This document shows positions 16,997 through 25,850 of a stretch of 64,000 bases of DNA, piece after piece. How positions within the stretch are numbered: position 1 is the first letter of the stretch; every line of letters begins with the position of its first letter. A program made the translations under genes and the position numbers. The notes beneath the pieces are model-generated. The model searched no databases, was not told the origin of the DNA, and saw only the letters and a list, made by a program, of their open reading frames with translations. The DNA is from JBGPTK01 sp963797765 (GTDB taxonomy: Bacteria; Acidobacteriota; Terriglobia; Acidiferrales; UBA7541): contig CAWCQU010000004.1 in the NCBI GenBank assembly GCA_963797765.1, positions 434,001 to 498,000 on the forward strand. The letters are read 5' to 3'.

Positions 16997-19468
16997 CTAT
17001 TTAACAATCAGGGTCACTTGCGTGGATTGTGTAACTCCCTGCGCAGTGGCCGTGATTGTGAGATTGTAAGTCCCTGCCGGTGTTCGGCCCGAGGGTCCAC
17101 TGGGCCCGCCGGAGCAGCCTGCGATTGCGAGCAGCACCAAGGTAACGATGGGCACCGCGATTCGCACCCGGCGATTCTTGCGCGCCGCCAGTGAGAGCAG
17201 GATCAATCCCAATCCCGCCGCCAGCCACAAGCCGGGAACGCCGTGAAATTGATCCCAGGGCAGTGGAACGCGTGGCGCCCCCCAACTGCAGAAGGTGTTC
17301 AAGGTAATCGCGGTGACCGTGGGACTTCCCGGACTGAGCGTCGCGGTGGTGGGCGCGACAGAACAAGTGATCGAAGCGGCCGAGCTGGTGCAGCCCAATC
17401 CCACCGTTCCCGCGAATCCACCACTTCCCGCAAGGGTCAGGAAGAAAATGGCGGTGTCACCGGGATTTACGGTGAGAGTAGTTGCGGTGCCCGATTGGAC
17501 GGTTAGGGTAAATGTGTTGCTCGAGCCGGTGCCTGTGAGCGGAACCGAGTGGGGGCTACCCGGCGCATTATCAACAATCGTTATGGCGCCGGAACGAGCA
17601 CCCGCTACGGTGGGCTTAAATGTAACGGAAATGGTGCAGGTGCCATTCGCCGCGATCGGAGAAGCCGTCATACATGTGGTGGTGTCGGCAAAATCGCCGC
17701 TCGGTGTGACCGAGGTGACCGTCAGCGGTGCCGTTCCTGTATTCGTCAAAGTCACCGTTTGCGCGGGGGAAGTTCCTCCGATCGCCTGGCTGGTAAACGT
17801 CAGGCTAGTGGGCGATAGCGAGACCGCTGGGCTAGCTGCGGCCGTGGTTCCCGTGCCGGAGAGAGTGATGAAGTGCGGGCTACCGGCATCCGTATCGTTC
17901 ACGGTGGCTGTCCCGTTCACAGCTCCGAGGGCAGTGGGAGAAAACGTCACGGCAAATGTGCAGGAAGAATCGGCGGCCAAGGTATTCGGCGCCACCGGGC
18001 AATTATTAGTGATGCCGAATCCGGCTGTGGCCGTGATGGTACTGATCGTGACGGCAGTGGCGCCGCTATTGGTTACCGTAACGGTCTGGGGCGCGCTGGT
18101 GGTGTTTTGCGCCTGGTTGCCGAACGCCAGTGTGGACGGCGCCACGGTGACCGACGAACTCACGAAGCTACCGGCTTTGATAAACACATTGGAATCCAGT
18201 GCTTCGTCCGAAGTATCGGCGATCGCGAGCTTGATGTGATTGGTCTGTCCGGCGTTTACAGTCGCCTGAACCGTCAGCACCACCGTCAGCCCGTCCATTT
18301 CCGTGTTCAGCGGCGCCACATTGGGGATCTGAAAATCATTGTTGACGAAGAACTGCGGATTTTGCGGATTGGTTCCCAGGGGGTTGCCGCCGTTCACATT
18401 GTTGATCGAGACAATCGTGGTGGTGCCGGGCAGAAGCGCCACGTTTTTTCCGTTGACGAAGAAACCAAATACGTCGTTAAACGCGCTGTTGGCAAACTCG
18501 TTGTATTCATCGGAGCTGAATACATATTGGAAACTCACCGAGTTGCTGGCGGGAACGAAATCGAACTGCAAAACGGCGGCATCGTCCGTTGTATTCGGCG
18601 CTACCAGAGTGTTGAGATCGGTATCCCCCGGAGTCCCATTTGCAGTCGTGATCGCGGAGCTGCAATTTGGTCCAATCACATTGGAGACCGACCCGGTGCT
18701 CAACACGATTCCGGTATTCAGGCCCAAAATCCCAGCGCCCCCCGAGAAGCTTCCCGCGGCATTGTTCGCCCCGGTGTAAGTGATATTGCTTGCGGTGACG
18801 CCGGCGCCCAAGAGCGAATTGACCAGATCATTAGGAGTAAGCGTGGTGAGGTCGCTGGTGGTCAGCCCGCCCGCGCCTGCGCCCGTGCCTTCCGTGAAAA
18901 TAGAGAATGAGCCGGCGCCCACCACATCATCCGTGACGGTGATTGTCCCAGCCTGATCGCACACCTGTGTGGGCGAAAATGAGACGTTAATCGTGCAGTT
19001 GGCCCCGGCGGCGAGTGAAGCTCCACAGGTATTCGTCTGAGAAAACCCGGTGCTGGCGGTGATCGCCGTGAAGTGAATCGTGGTGGTTCCGTTGTTAGTG
19101 ACGACGACGGGCTGCGACGCGCTAGTGGTGCCGATCGCTTGTTTGCCGAAGGTCACAAAACTAGTCGAGATCGTGGGAGCGATTCCAGTACCGGTGAGAG
19201 TGACTATTTGCGGACTGCCGGTGGCATTGTCGGTCACCGTGAGGCTTCCATTTAACACGCCGGTCGCGGTCGGAGCGAAGCTCACGAAAATGGTGCAAGT
19301 GGCGTTGGGAATAACAGCCACGTTCAAGCAAGAATCGCCTTCAATCAGAAAGTTGGCGGTGATTTGTTCGTTTGTCACCGTAAGGTTTACGGCATCCGTA
19401 TTGGTGATGGTGACGGCGGACGACGAGCTGATGGCCCCGACGGGAAGATTGCTGAAATTGATGCTCAT
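16997..19468 (-). CDS. Choice-of-anchor L / ASH-type Ig-like repeat surface protein (signal peptide out of frame)
   Basis: This is a large secreted protein of at least 823 aa. Repeated Ig-like ASH modules of about 100 aa (units such as SLTFTSQAIGGTSPAQTVTL and ITVTDDVVGAGSFSIF) flank a central choice-of-anchor L domain (VFSSDEYNEFANSAFNDVFG; VSINNVNGGNPLGTNP). The C terminus is odd: two short hydrophobic helices (LWLAAGLGLILLSLAA and IVTLVLLAIAGCSGG) separated by basic residues, followed by another beta segment ending TQSTQVTLIVK. The frame stays open upstream to a TGA at 19588-19586, and the intact protein evidently began at 19676 in another frame (see the separate entry). The role is likely cell-surface adhesion or matrix. 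Confidence 0.85.
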   Translation of the reverse strand: MSINFSNLPVGAISSSSAVTITNTDAVNLTVTNEQITANFLIEGDSCLNVAVIPNATCTIFVSFAPTATGVLNGSLTVTDNATGSPQIVTLTGTGIAPTISTSFVTFGKQAIGTTSASQPVVVTNNGTTTIHFTAITASTGFSQTNTCGASLAAGANCTINVSFSPTQVCDQAGTITVTDDVVGAGSFSIFTEGTGAGAGGLTTSDLTTLTPNDLVNSLLGAGVTASNITYTGANNAAGSFSGGAGILGLNTGIVLSTGSVSNVIGPNCSSAITTANGTPGDTDLNTLVAPNTTDDAAVLQFDFVPASNSVSFQYVFSSDEYNEFANSAFNDVFGFFVNGKNVALLPGTTTIVSINNVNGGNPLGTNPQNPQFFVNNDFQIPNVAPLNTEMDGLTVVLTVQATVNAGQTNHIKLAIADTSDEALDSNVFIKAGSFVSSSVTVAPSTLAFGNQAQNTTSAPQTVTVTNSGATAVTISTITATAGFGITNNCPVAPNTLAADSSCTFAVTFSPTALGAVNGTATVNDTDAGSPHFITLSGTGTTAAASPAVSLSPTSLTFTSQAIGGTSPAQTVTLTNTGTAPLTVTSVTPSGDFADTTTCMTASPIAANGTCTISVTFKPTVAGARSGAITIVDNAPGSPHSVPLTGTGSSNTFTLTVQSGTATTLTVNPGDTAIFFLTLAGSGGFAGTVGLGCTSSAASITCSVAPTTATLSPGSPTVTAITLNTFCSWGAPRVPLPWDQFHGVPGLWLAAGLGLILLSLAARKNRRVRIAVPIVTLVLLAIAGCSGGPSGPSGRTPAGTYNLTITATAQGVTQSTQVTLIVK

Positions 19469-19540
19469 GGTGGAAAAGCTGATGGCCGGCGATTTCCCGG
19501 GCAGGTCCGCGGTTACGTTTCCGTGTTGCTGCTGTTCCCA

Positions 19541-19676
19541 CGCTCTGCGCGCGGGCGAAGTGGCTTGCGCATGTAGGCCTCTTAGTCAGTGGCGGTTCTT
19601 GCTGCTGTTGCGCCCAAGCGAATGAGCCCGAAATCAGTGCTGCGCAGACCAACGTGGTGGAATAGAGGAAACGCAT
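19541..19676 (-). pseudogene. Out-of-frame signal peptide of the choice-of-anchor L protein
   Basis: The minus-strand ATG at 19676 opens MRFLYSTTLVCAALISGSFA followed by W-A-Q, a textbook Sec signal peptide with A-W-A-Q cleavage. This frame then drifts into implausible Arg/His-rich sequence, while the sensible reading (EQQQHGNVTADLPGKSPAIS, then the ASH repeats) continues one base away. One surplus base between about 19540 and 19588 explains the break. It is either a sequence error or a true frameshift. Confidence 0.7.
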
Positions 19677-19928
19677 CGTCGAACTCCTTTCCCCTGAATG
19701 CTTGGAAGACTGCCCCACGAGGGCTGGCGCGGGTATCCCAGGGAAGCTCGGCCTCCCAGTCAGAAGAATGCGCGAAATTTTGTCGCCGAAGTTGCTGACT
19801 GTCAAGTAAAAACAGGCTGTGCCTCGCCAGAAGCACACTAGGAGTCCCGAAACTTCAATAACACAATCGAAGTGGTTGAAAAGAAAGATCCACCCACCGA
19901 ACTTTCTGCTCCAGGGAGAACGGTTCGT

Positions 19929-19961
19929 AAAAAAAAAGACCCGGGCGATCCCGGGTCTTTT
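19929..19961. terminator. Bidirectional intrinsic terminator
   Basis: A perfect 11-bp stem, AAAGACCCGGG (19935-19945) with its complement at 19950-19960, has a CGAT loop. It is flanked by an A-run on one side and Ts on the other. On the minus strand it lies about 30 bp after the PDZ gene stop, with a long U-tract. Confidence 0.9.
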
Positions 19962-19992
19962 CAAGTAATTTACAATGCGCTCTTCTGGAACT

Positions 19993-21147
19993 CTACAGCG
20001 CGGCTCGACGCGACACTCGCGAGTGTTCCGGCGGCTTGGGCGTATCGAGTTCGACGTTTACGCTGACTTGCGTGCCCTTGCGGACTACCCCAATCGCCAC
20101 CGTCTTCTGATCGCGCCTGCTGCGCAGCCGCTCCCGCAGTTGATTGACGGTTTTCACCTGCTGGTCGTCCACCTTGTAGATTATGTCTCCGGCCTTGATT
20201 CCTGCTTTTTCCGCGGGCGTTCCGGGCCGGACTTCGCGAACCAGAACCCCCTCGTCGCCCGGTGCGTCGAAATACGAGCCCAGTTGTCCGCTGACGTCTT
20301 CCGCGCTGACGCCCAGTTGCGGCGTGATTCCCAATTCCACTCGTTGCATATCCAACCCCAAATCCATCTGCGGCATTTCCAGGATGAATGGCTTCACATC
20401 CTTCATCACTCGCGCCATCGGTGAAGTTCGGTTGCCCACTTCCACGGAAACTTTTTCCGTCTTGCCGCCGCGCCACACTTGCAGCTCAATCGACCTGCCG
20501 GGCGGCGTCTCGCGCACCATACGGCGGAATTGTAGCGTTCCCTCGATGTCCTGCCGTTCGTAGGAAGCAATCACGTCATTGGCCTTCAGGCCCGCTTTCG
20601 CTGCCGGACTATCGGCTTCCACTTCCGTCACCAGCACCCCACGAATCGCAGGCAGGCTCAGTTCCTTGGCTTTCTCCGCGGTTACCTCGGAGATTTCCAC
20701 GCCCAGCCATCCGCTTTCGTCGCCCACTTCGATCCATAGTTTGTCGGCGTCCACTTTGGGGGTCAGCTGGGCAGCCATTTCCCGCGCTTGTTTTTCGATA
20801 TCCTGCCGGTCGGACTGAATTTCCTGCTGTGCGCTGGCCATGGCCGCCCTCACTTCTTCAAGACGGGCAAGCCGATCCGGTTCCATCTCGCTCACCTCCC
20901 GGGCTACCCGCCTTCGGATCTCTGCCATCTTTGACGCCAATTCGCTGGCAATGGTCTTGAGGTCATCCTCGGAAATCTGCCCTGAATTCGCGGGAGAAAC
21001 TTCCGAAGGCGCCTGCGCCGCTGGATGGCTGGATGCCAAAGCCATAGCAGCGGATGTCTTGCCTTTACATTGGGCAGACGGCAACGCCCAAAGACTCAGC
21101 GCCAGCGTGCCCGCACCTGCCAGTGCCACATATCCACGAATACGCAT
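19993..21147 (-). CDS. Periplasmic two-PDZ-domain protein
   Basis: This 384-aa protein has a signal peptide (YVALAGAGTLALSLWALPSA). A long charged helical region with coiled-coil character (about 60-140, LASKMAEIRRRVAREVSEME) precedes two PDZ domains. PDZ1 is near 150-235 (GWLGVEISEV; SPAAKAGLKANDVIASYE) and PDZ2 near 275-365 (LGVSAEDVSG; TPAEKAGIKAGDIIYKVDDQ). No serine-protease catalytic domain is present, so it is not DegP; it may be a binding or regulatory PDZ protein. It is the last gene of the ECF sigma/anti-sigma/DUF4097 block, 31 bp after a DUF4097 gene, and is followed by a strong terminator. Confidence 0.85.
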   Translation of the reverse strand: MRIRGYVALAGAGTLALSLWALPSAQCKGKTSAAMALASSHPAAQAPSEVSPANSGQISEDDLKTIASELASKMAEIRRRVAREVSEMEPDRLARLEEVRAAMASAQQEIQSDRQDIEKQAREMAAQLTPKVDADKLWIEVGDESGWLGVEISEVTAEKAKELSLPAIRGVLVTEVEADSPAAKAGLKANDVIASYERQDIEGTLQFRRMVRETPPGRSIELQVWRGGKTEKVSVEVGNRTSPMARVMKDVKPFILEMPQMDLGLDMQRVELGITPQLGVSAEDVSGQLGSYFDAPGDEGVLVREVRPGTPAEKAGIKAGDIIYKVDDQQVKTVNQLRERLRSRRDQKTVAIGVVRKGTQVSVNVELDTPKPPEHSRVSRRAAL

Positions 21148-21178
21148 TCGTGCCTCCTAAAGTTCCACATCCCAACCC

Positions 21179-21925
21179 TCAGAGGTTGGGCCTTTCCGTC
21201 ACAACCCGGATTCGTCCGTTCACCGTGCGAATCGAGACCGCGCTGCCACCCGAGCCTAGTTGACCGTGAAACGAGCGCGCGTTGAACGTACCCTGCGAAA
21301 CCACCGGCAATTCTGACAAAAAGTCGCCATTCATCGAACGGACATCGAGGTTGGCTTTCGCGTTCGAGGGAACCGCAAGCACCACCGATCCGTTCACAGT
21401 GGAGAGTTCCACCGGATCGCCTTCTGTCAGCCGCAACAATTCCAATCGCAAATTTCCGTTTGTTGTGTGAGCGCTAAATCGGCCCGTGCTGTTGAGCACT
21501 TCCACGTTTCCGTTCACCGAACGCAGCCAGCCGTTCCCTTCGACGCCTCGAATCAGCACGCTGCCATTGACGGTCGCCACTCCGCCCAGCAGCACCCGAT
21601 ACGGCACGTGGATGTGGTATTCCACGGCCACGTCCACCCCGCTATTCTGCGGGTAACGGGTATGCACCGAGATATTGGAATTCCCGGCATCCACTTCAAT
21701 CTTCACTCGCTCCGCATCTGCCGGATCCTCGTGCGCCGTCTTTACCGCCACAATTTCCACTTCTTCCTTTTCCCAGCCGTCCACTTGTACAGACCCGTTT
21801 ACATTCTCGAGCGAGAACGATCCCCCGCGCGAAAGCGGGTACGTGTGATCAAACACCTGGTCCACCGCGAAAGCCGGCGCCGTTGCAACCAAACCGAACA
21901 TCAGGAACCACAGGATTCGTCGCAT
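21179..21925 (-). CDS. DUF4097-family putative adhesin, exported
   Basis: This 248-aa protein has a signal peptide (MRRILWFLMFGLVATAPAFA). The start is the ATG at 21925, preceded by GGGGGAAG; a longer in-frame start at 22003 would add 26 residues before the signal peptide and is unlikely. The mature part is a beta-solenoid with repeated NG-turn units: SLENVNGSVQVDGW, ATVNGSVLIRGV, RSVNGNVEVLNS, TTNGNLRLELL, STVNGSVVLAV and RTVNGRIRVV. This V-N-G-x-V periodicity is typical of DUF4097. It follows the larger DUF4097 gene by 112 bp and belongs to the second ECF module. Confidence 0.85.
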   Translation of the reverse strand: MRRILWFLMFGLVATAPAFAVDQVFDHTYPLSRGGSFSLENVNGSVQVDGWEKEEVEIVAVKTAHEDPADAERVKIEVDAGNSNISVHTRYPQNSGVDVAVEYHIHVPYRVLLGGVATVNGSVLIRGVEGNGWLRSVNGNVEVLNSTGRFSAHTTNGNLRLELLRLTEGDPVELSTVNGSVVLAVPSNAKANLDVRSMNGDFLSELPVVSQGTFNARSFHGQLGSGGSAVSIRTVNGRIRVVTERPNL

Positions 21926-22037
21926 TGCTTCCCCCTCACCGAAGCGTTCCGACTCTTTTTGCTTCCTGGGACGCTGCAGCCGCCTGCAACATCCACGATC
22001 CATTTGAACTTATCCAACCACTTCTACTTGGCCCTTT

Positions 22038-23417
22038 CTAATCCGGCTTGTCTGGTTTGGCCGGCTTTGCAGCCGGAGCCGGAGCGGGCGTAGGTTCCGG
22101 CTTCTGTACAATGCGCATCTGAGTTTCTATCTGTTTTTGGAGGTGCTCCATCTGCTGCGTATAAATTTGCTTCTGCAGTTGCAGGCAGGTGTCGCTCAGG
22201 ATCAGCCGGATGTTTCCGGCCACCGTTCGCAGTTTCAGAACTCCACCGCCTCCGTTGAGCAAGCCTTCGGCGTGCACTACGCGGGCGCCGCCTTCGCTGC
22301 CTACGTAACTGATCTTCAAGGGGAATGCCGGATCGGCGATCACATGATGCTCATCGCCCAGTTGAATTTGCGCGTCGATGGTCAGCGGCAGCCATTTAGG
22401 CAGGTACACCACGATGTCGCCATCGCCCGATTCCAATTCCGACGCACTGGCAAGCTTGGCTTCGGGTACGAACCATGCCGTGATTCCGCCTGTGCCGGTG
22501 GAGGCGCGCACCGGGCTTTGCACTTGCGTCAAGTAGATGCTGCCGTCGCCTGTTTCGAGCTGTGTTGGTCCCGCGAGGCGCGCCACGCGAATCCCGCCTC
22601 CGCCAGTCTGCGCGCGGATTGCGCCCCAGGCTTCGCCCACTTCGATTTGCCCGCCGCTGGTGGTGGCCACAAGTCCCGCGCCTGCGTGTTCCAGGGATAC
22701 GTTGCCTCCGCCGGTATCGAGCCGCGCGATTCCGCCAACGGATCCCAGGTGTATATGGCCACCGCCCGTATGCAAGACGGCATTGTGGCCGATTTTGCCC
22801 ACGCTGATGTGTCCGCCGCCGGTGCTGACGGTGAGATCGTCCGTAACGTCTTTTACATGGATATGTCCGCCGCCCGTTTCCAGCCGCGCGCTTCCGTTCA
22901 CGTTTCCGATAGTGATATCGCCGCCCGCGGTGGTGAGCAAAACGTGGCCCGACGCGTCTTCCGCGTCGATCGAGCCCGCTCCGGTGTTTACTTCCAGGCT
23001 GTACTTCACCGGAACTGTCACGTCGTAGGTAATCCACAAGTGTTCGACATCTTCGCGCCGCACGGCTTTTCCGTGCATGAGCACGCCATCGGGCAAATTC
23101 GCCACCATCACCAAAAATGTTTTGTTTTCTTTGTTGTTTGCCGGGATGGCTCCGCTTTGATCGGTTTCCACACGCACGCGAAAGCTCACTTCATTGGTCT
23201 GCTGCATGTGAATATGTACGTCGCCCAGTTCAGTCCCGAGCTTCAGCCGCTGTCCTTCGTGCGCCGCGAGCTTTCCTGTTTTTTCTTCCAGCAGGCGCCG
23301 CTGCGAATTTCCCGGATTCAGCGAGTGGAATTTCTGTTTCCCGAACGCCGCCGGGATCAGCAATCCGCCCGCCGCCAGCGCCGCCGCAATCCATCGAATT
23401 GGCACACGTCGATTCAT
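22038..23417 (-). CDS. Large DUF4097-like beta-solenoid protein with Gly-rich ladder
   Basis: This 459-aa exported protein has an N-terminal signal segment (IRWIAAALAAGGLLIPAAFG). The central part (about 150-320) is a ladder of roughly 19-residue units with near-identical turns: TTAGGDITIGNV, ETGGGHIHVKDV, STGGGHISVGKI, HTGGGHIHLGSV, DTGGGNVSLEHA, TTSGGQIEVGEA, QTGGGGIRVARL and ETGDGSIYLTQV. The C terminus has a Gln-rich helix and a Pro/Ala/Lys tail ending KPAKPDKPD, which may span the peptidoglycan. The His residues at alternating turn positions would form a column on a solenoid face. Located 32 bp after the HEAT anti-sigma gene; function unknown. Confidence 0.83.
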   Translation of the reverse strand: MNRRVPIRWIAAALAAGGLLIPAAFGKQKFHSLNPGNSQRRLLEEKTGKLAAHEGQRLKLGTELGDVHIHMQQTNEVSFRVRVETDQSGAIPANNKENKTFLVMVANLPDGVLMHGKAVRREDVEHLWITYDVTVPVKYSLEVNTGAGSIDAEDASGHVLLTTAGGDITIGNVNGSARLETGGGHIHVKDVTDDLTVSTGGGHISVGKIGHNAVLHTGGGHIHLGSVGGIARLDTGGGNVSLEHAGAGLVATTSGGQIEVGEAWGAIRAQTGGGGIRVARLAGPTQLETGDGSIYLTQVQSPVRASTGTGGITAWFVPEAKLASASELESGDGDIVVYLPKWLPLTIDAQIQLGDEHHVIADPAFPLKISYVGSEGGARVVHAEGLLNGGGGVLKLRTVAGNIRLILSDTCLQLQKQIYTQQMEHLQKQIETQMRIVQKPEPTPAPAPAAKPAKPDKPD

Positions 23418-23449
23418 GGTGCTTGGGTTAAATATCTCCGGGATTCAAT

Positions 23450-24538
23450 TCAGTACTTTTCGCGCGGGCCCAAATCGCGGATCACCGATGCGCTTTGGAT
23501 GCGAATGTAGGGATTGGAATCCTTCTCCATTCGCTCACGCAGTACTTTCAACACATTGGGATCTTCGCGAAAGTCGCCTTTTTCGGCCATGGCGCGCAGC
23601 GCGTTCATCGCTTCAATGCGCACGCCGGGATTCGAATCGTCCGCCAGCGCATCGAGAAGTGTTTTGCGGACCAGGTCCTGCGGCTCGGCGCCGTTCAATG
23701 CTTCAAGAGCTTTCAACCGAACTGCGGCATTTCCATCGGTGCGAACCGCATCGCACAGGGCCTGGCGGATGTCCGGATCGTTGCCACGAGCCTTCAAGAG
23801 TTCCACGGAATCGAGCCTCACGTCGGGGCTGAATCGCTTGTTATTGCGCAGCACGTAAAGCAGCACGCGTTTCACGTCGTTGTTATCCACCGTGCCCTGC
23901 AGCACCACCGGCTGCGCAGCATTCATCTGCACTTCGATTTTCGGCGCTTCGTTTCCGCTGCCCGGCGTCCAGTTGATTCCCGAAACGTCCGCCGAGCGCA
24001 GCGCCTGTTCATCAAACGGAAGAGTTCCCGCGGGTTGGGCGGGCATGATTCCGTTTGTCACAGAAGTGGAAACCGCTGTGGCATCCGGCCCAGGGAGCGA
24101 GTTCGCCACCCGCACCTGCTGCCGCAGCAATCGTGGCGCCAGCGTGCCCACCGAAAATCCAACTAGCACAAATAAAGTAGCGCTCAGCGCCGGGTGCAGC
24201 GCAAACCATCGTCCGGGAAAAAGAGTTTCGGACCAGCGAGCCAACACACCGCGAAATCCCGTGCGCGATTCCGCGATCTCATCAATTTTTTCATCCAGCG
24301 CGGTGCGGCAACTTGCCAGCAGATTCGCGGGTGGCTCTTCTGTCCCTGCCGTAGCCACCACTTCCAACAGTCGTTGCTCGCCAGCCAGTGAAATATTGCA
24401 CGCGCGACAGCCGGCAACGTGAGCTTCCACTTCACTCCGTTCCTCGCGCTCCAGTTCGTCCGCGGCATACAGCACAATCCGCTGCTCGAATTCCGGGCAG
24501 GGCGCGCCTGACGATATTCCTTTTAATTCTTCCGCCAT
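23450..24538 (-). CDS. Anti-sigma factor with zinc finger and C-terminal HEAT repeats
   Basis: This 362-aa protein has an N-terminal ZAS-like motif H-V-A-G-C-R-A-C (HxxxCxxC) near residue 40, which marks an anti-sigma domain. One TM segment spans about 113-133 (LSATLFVLVGFSVGTLAPRL). Its C-terminal 150 residues form at least three HEAT-like repeats (DVRLDSVELLKARGND, AAVRLKALEALNGAEP, PGVRIEAMNALRAMAEKG), which presumably face the periplasm. HEAT repeats usually bind protein, so a sensor or scaffold role is inferred. The gene starts 38 bp after the ECF sigma gene and is followed by two DUF4097 genes. Confidence 0.85.
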   Translation of the reverse strand: MAEELKGISSGAPCPEFEQRIVLYAADELEREERSEVEAHVAGCRACNISLAGEQRLLEVVATAGTEEPPANLLASCRTALDEKIDEIAESRTGFRGVLARWSETLFPGRWFALHPALSATLFVLVGFSVGTLAPRLLRQQVRVANSLPGPDATAVSTSVTNGIMPAQPAGTLPFDEQALRSADVSGINWTPGSGNEAPKIEVQMNAAQPVVLQGTVDNNDVKRVLLYVLRNNKRFSPDVRLDSVELLKARGNDPDIRQALCDAVRTDGNAAVRLKALEALNGAEPQDLVRKTLLDALADDSNPGVRIEAMNALRAMAEKGDFREDPNVLKVLRERMEKDSNPYIRIQSASVIRDLGPREKY

Positions 24539-24576
24539 TTCTTGTTCCTCACCTTCCCAGCGTTATCACGGCAATT

Positions 24577-25317
24577 TCAAATCATATGGTTCAGCCGCGC
24601 GCGCATTTTTCGCGTCGCGCGAAACAGCGAATTCTTTACCGTCTCTTCCGAAGTGCCGAGCATCTCGCCGATCACCCGCAGCTTCAGTCCCTGATAGTGC
24701 TTTAATTCAAATACCGTCCGTTCGCGCGGCGAAAGCAAATCCAGCGCCTCATTGATGTGCTTCCCAATTTCCTGGCCCATCAAATGCCGCTCGGGATTGG
24801 CTCCAGCGCGCACTTCCGGCTGGCGATCGAAAAAATCCGACGTGGCATTTTCGCCGTCATCGGTTGCCGGAGCTTGATCTTCCCGCCGCGAATTCTGCCG
24901 CCGCAAGTGATCCAGGCACACATTCGTCACGATCCGGTAGAGCCAGGTGTAAAAACTGCATTCGAAGCGAAACCGGTGCAGGTTGCGGTAAACGCGCAGA
25001 AAACTTTCCTGGTAAATATCGCGGGCATCTTCCGATCCGCGCATCAGGTGCGAAGCCAGCCGCAACACTTCGCGGTCGTATTTGCGCACCAATTCCTCAA
25101 ACGCCACGCGGTCGCCCGCCTGGGCTTTGCGGACCAGAGCCTGTTCGTCTCCTGTGTCCAATGCCGCTGGCCGCGTACTGGCCTCGAACGCGACGCTCAT
25201 CCCTGTAGAATGCATAGCCGGTTGCGATCCGCTCGCCTTTGGAGTTCGTTCAACTGCCCTGGCGAAATCCGCCACCCCCCGGCAGCCCGCCTTTGTCGCT
25301 ATCTCTGATGCTTCCAC
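24577..25317 (-). CDS. ECF RNA polymerase sigma factor
   Basis: This sigma factor of up to 246 aa has region 2 around VAFEELVRKYDREVLRLASH and ARDIYQESFLRVYRN with FYTWLYRIVTNVCLDHLRRQ, and region 4 around LSPRERTVFELKHYQGLKLR with EMLGTSEETVKNSLF. The true start is uncertain: GTG at 25317 or ATGs at 25215 or 25200. The last lies just after CAGGG and gives 207 aa, closer to the usual ECF length. It heads a minus-strand module: anti-sigma with HEAT repeats, two DUF4097 proteins and a PDZ protein. Its sequence differs clearly from the ECF factor at 12.4 kb. Confidence 0.9.
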   Translation of the reverse strand: MEASEIATKAGCRGVADFARAVERTPKASGSQPAMHSTGMSVAFEASTRPAALDTGDEQALVRKAQAGDRVAFEELVRKYDREVLRLASHLMRGSEDARDIYQESFLRVYRNLHRFRFECSFYTWLYRIVTNVCLDHLRRQNSRREDQAPATDDGENATSDFFDRQPEVRAGANPERHLMGQEIGKHINEALDLLSPRERTVFELKHYQGLKLRVIGEMLGTSEETVKNSLFRATRKMRARLNHMI

Positions 25318-25389
25318 AGATATAGACGCAATGCCGGGCCGGGGGTAAGCGTCCGTTTTCGGACAAAGACCGCGAACGGGACTAACCGG

Positions 25390-25650
25390 TCAACCTTTCT
25401 CCACTTTACGCTGCTCGCTGGAATCTTGCCTGCGCTGCTGCAGATGCGCTCCCAGGCGAATTAACCCATATACCGCCACGCAGATAGCGAAATCCAGCGC
25501 CCAGCCGCCATCAAATCGAAATCCTTCATGCTGCAGCCAGGGCGGCAAATGCGGCACGAACGAGTAATAATAAATGGCGTTCCCGATCACTACCGCGACC
25601 AGGTATTCCAGCCATTTTCTTAGGCTCAATCCTGCCAGTTGACGCGCCAT
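25390..25650 (-). CDS. Small two-TM membrane protein, unknown
   Basis: The predicted 86-aa protein has two TM helices (WLEYLVAVVIGNAIYYYSFV and ALDFAICVAVYGLIRLGAHL) and a charged C-terminal tail rich in Gln, Arg and Lys. No family is recognised. The start is the ATG at 25650 and the ribosome site is weak. It lies alone between the ECF operon and recG. Its hydrophobic pattern and a clean frame support a real gene. Confidence 0.6.
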   Translation of the reverse strand: MARQLAGLSLRKWLEYLVAVVIGNAIYYYSFVPHLPPWLQHEGFRFDGGWALDFAICVAVYGLIRLGAHLQQRRQDSSEQRKVEKG

Positions 25651-25850
25651 CGAGAGGTCTCGCCTGCTCCTGTTGTGCCGGTCCGCTGCTCAAATCCCAA
25701 GTCGCCATCCGGTCGCTGGAGAATCTTTATCCAAATATAGGTCAGACGTCTAGGCCCAAGCAAACACCGTGTTCCTCGTTTCGGCGATCCTCCGGGCGAT
25801 GATATAAAAGACTACGTGCGGCCGATTCTCCGTACACTCCTTTAGACACC

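Noticed and set aside
22137..23510. 457-codon open frame antisense to the large DUF4097-like gene
   Set aside because: Shadow frame; the sense strand has signal peptide, repeats and operon context.
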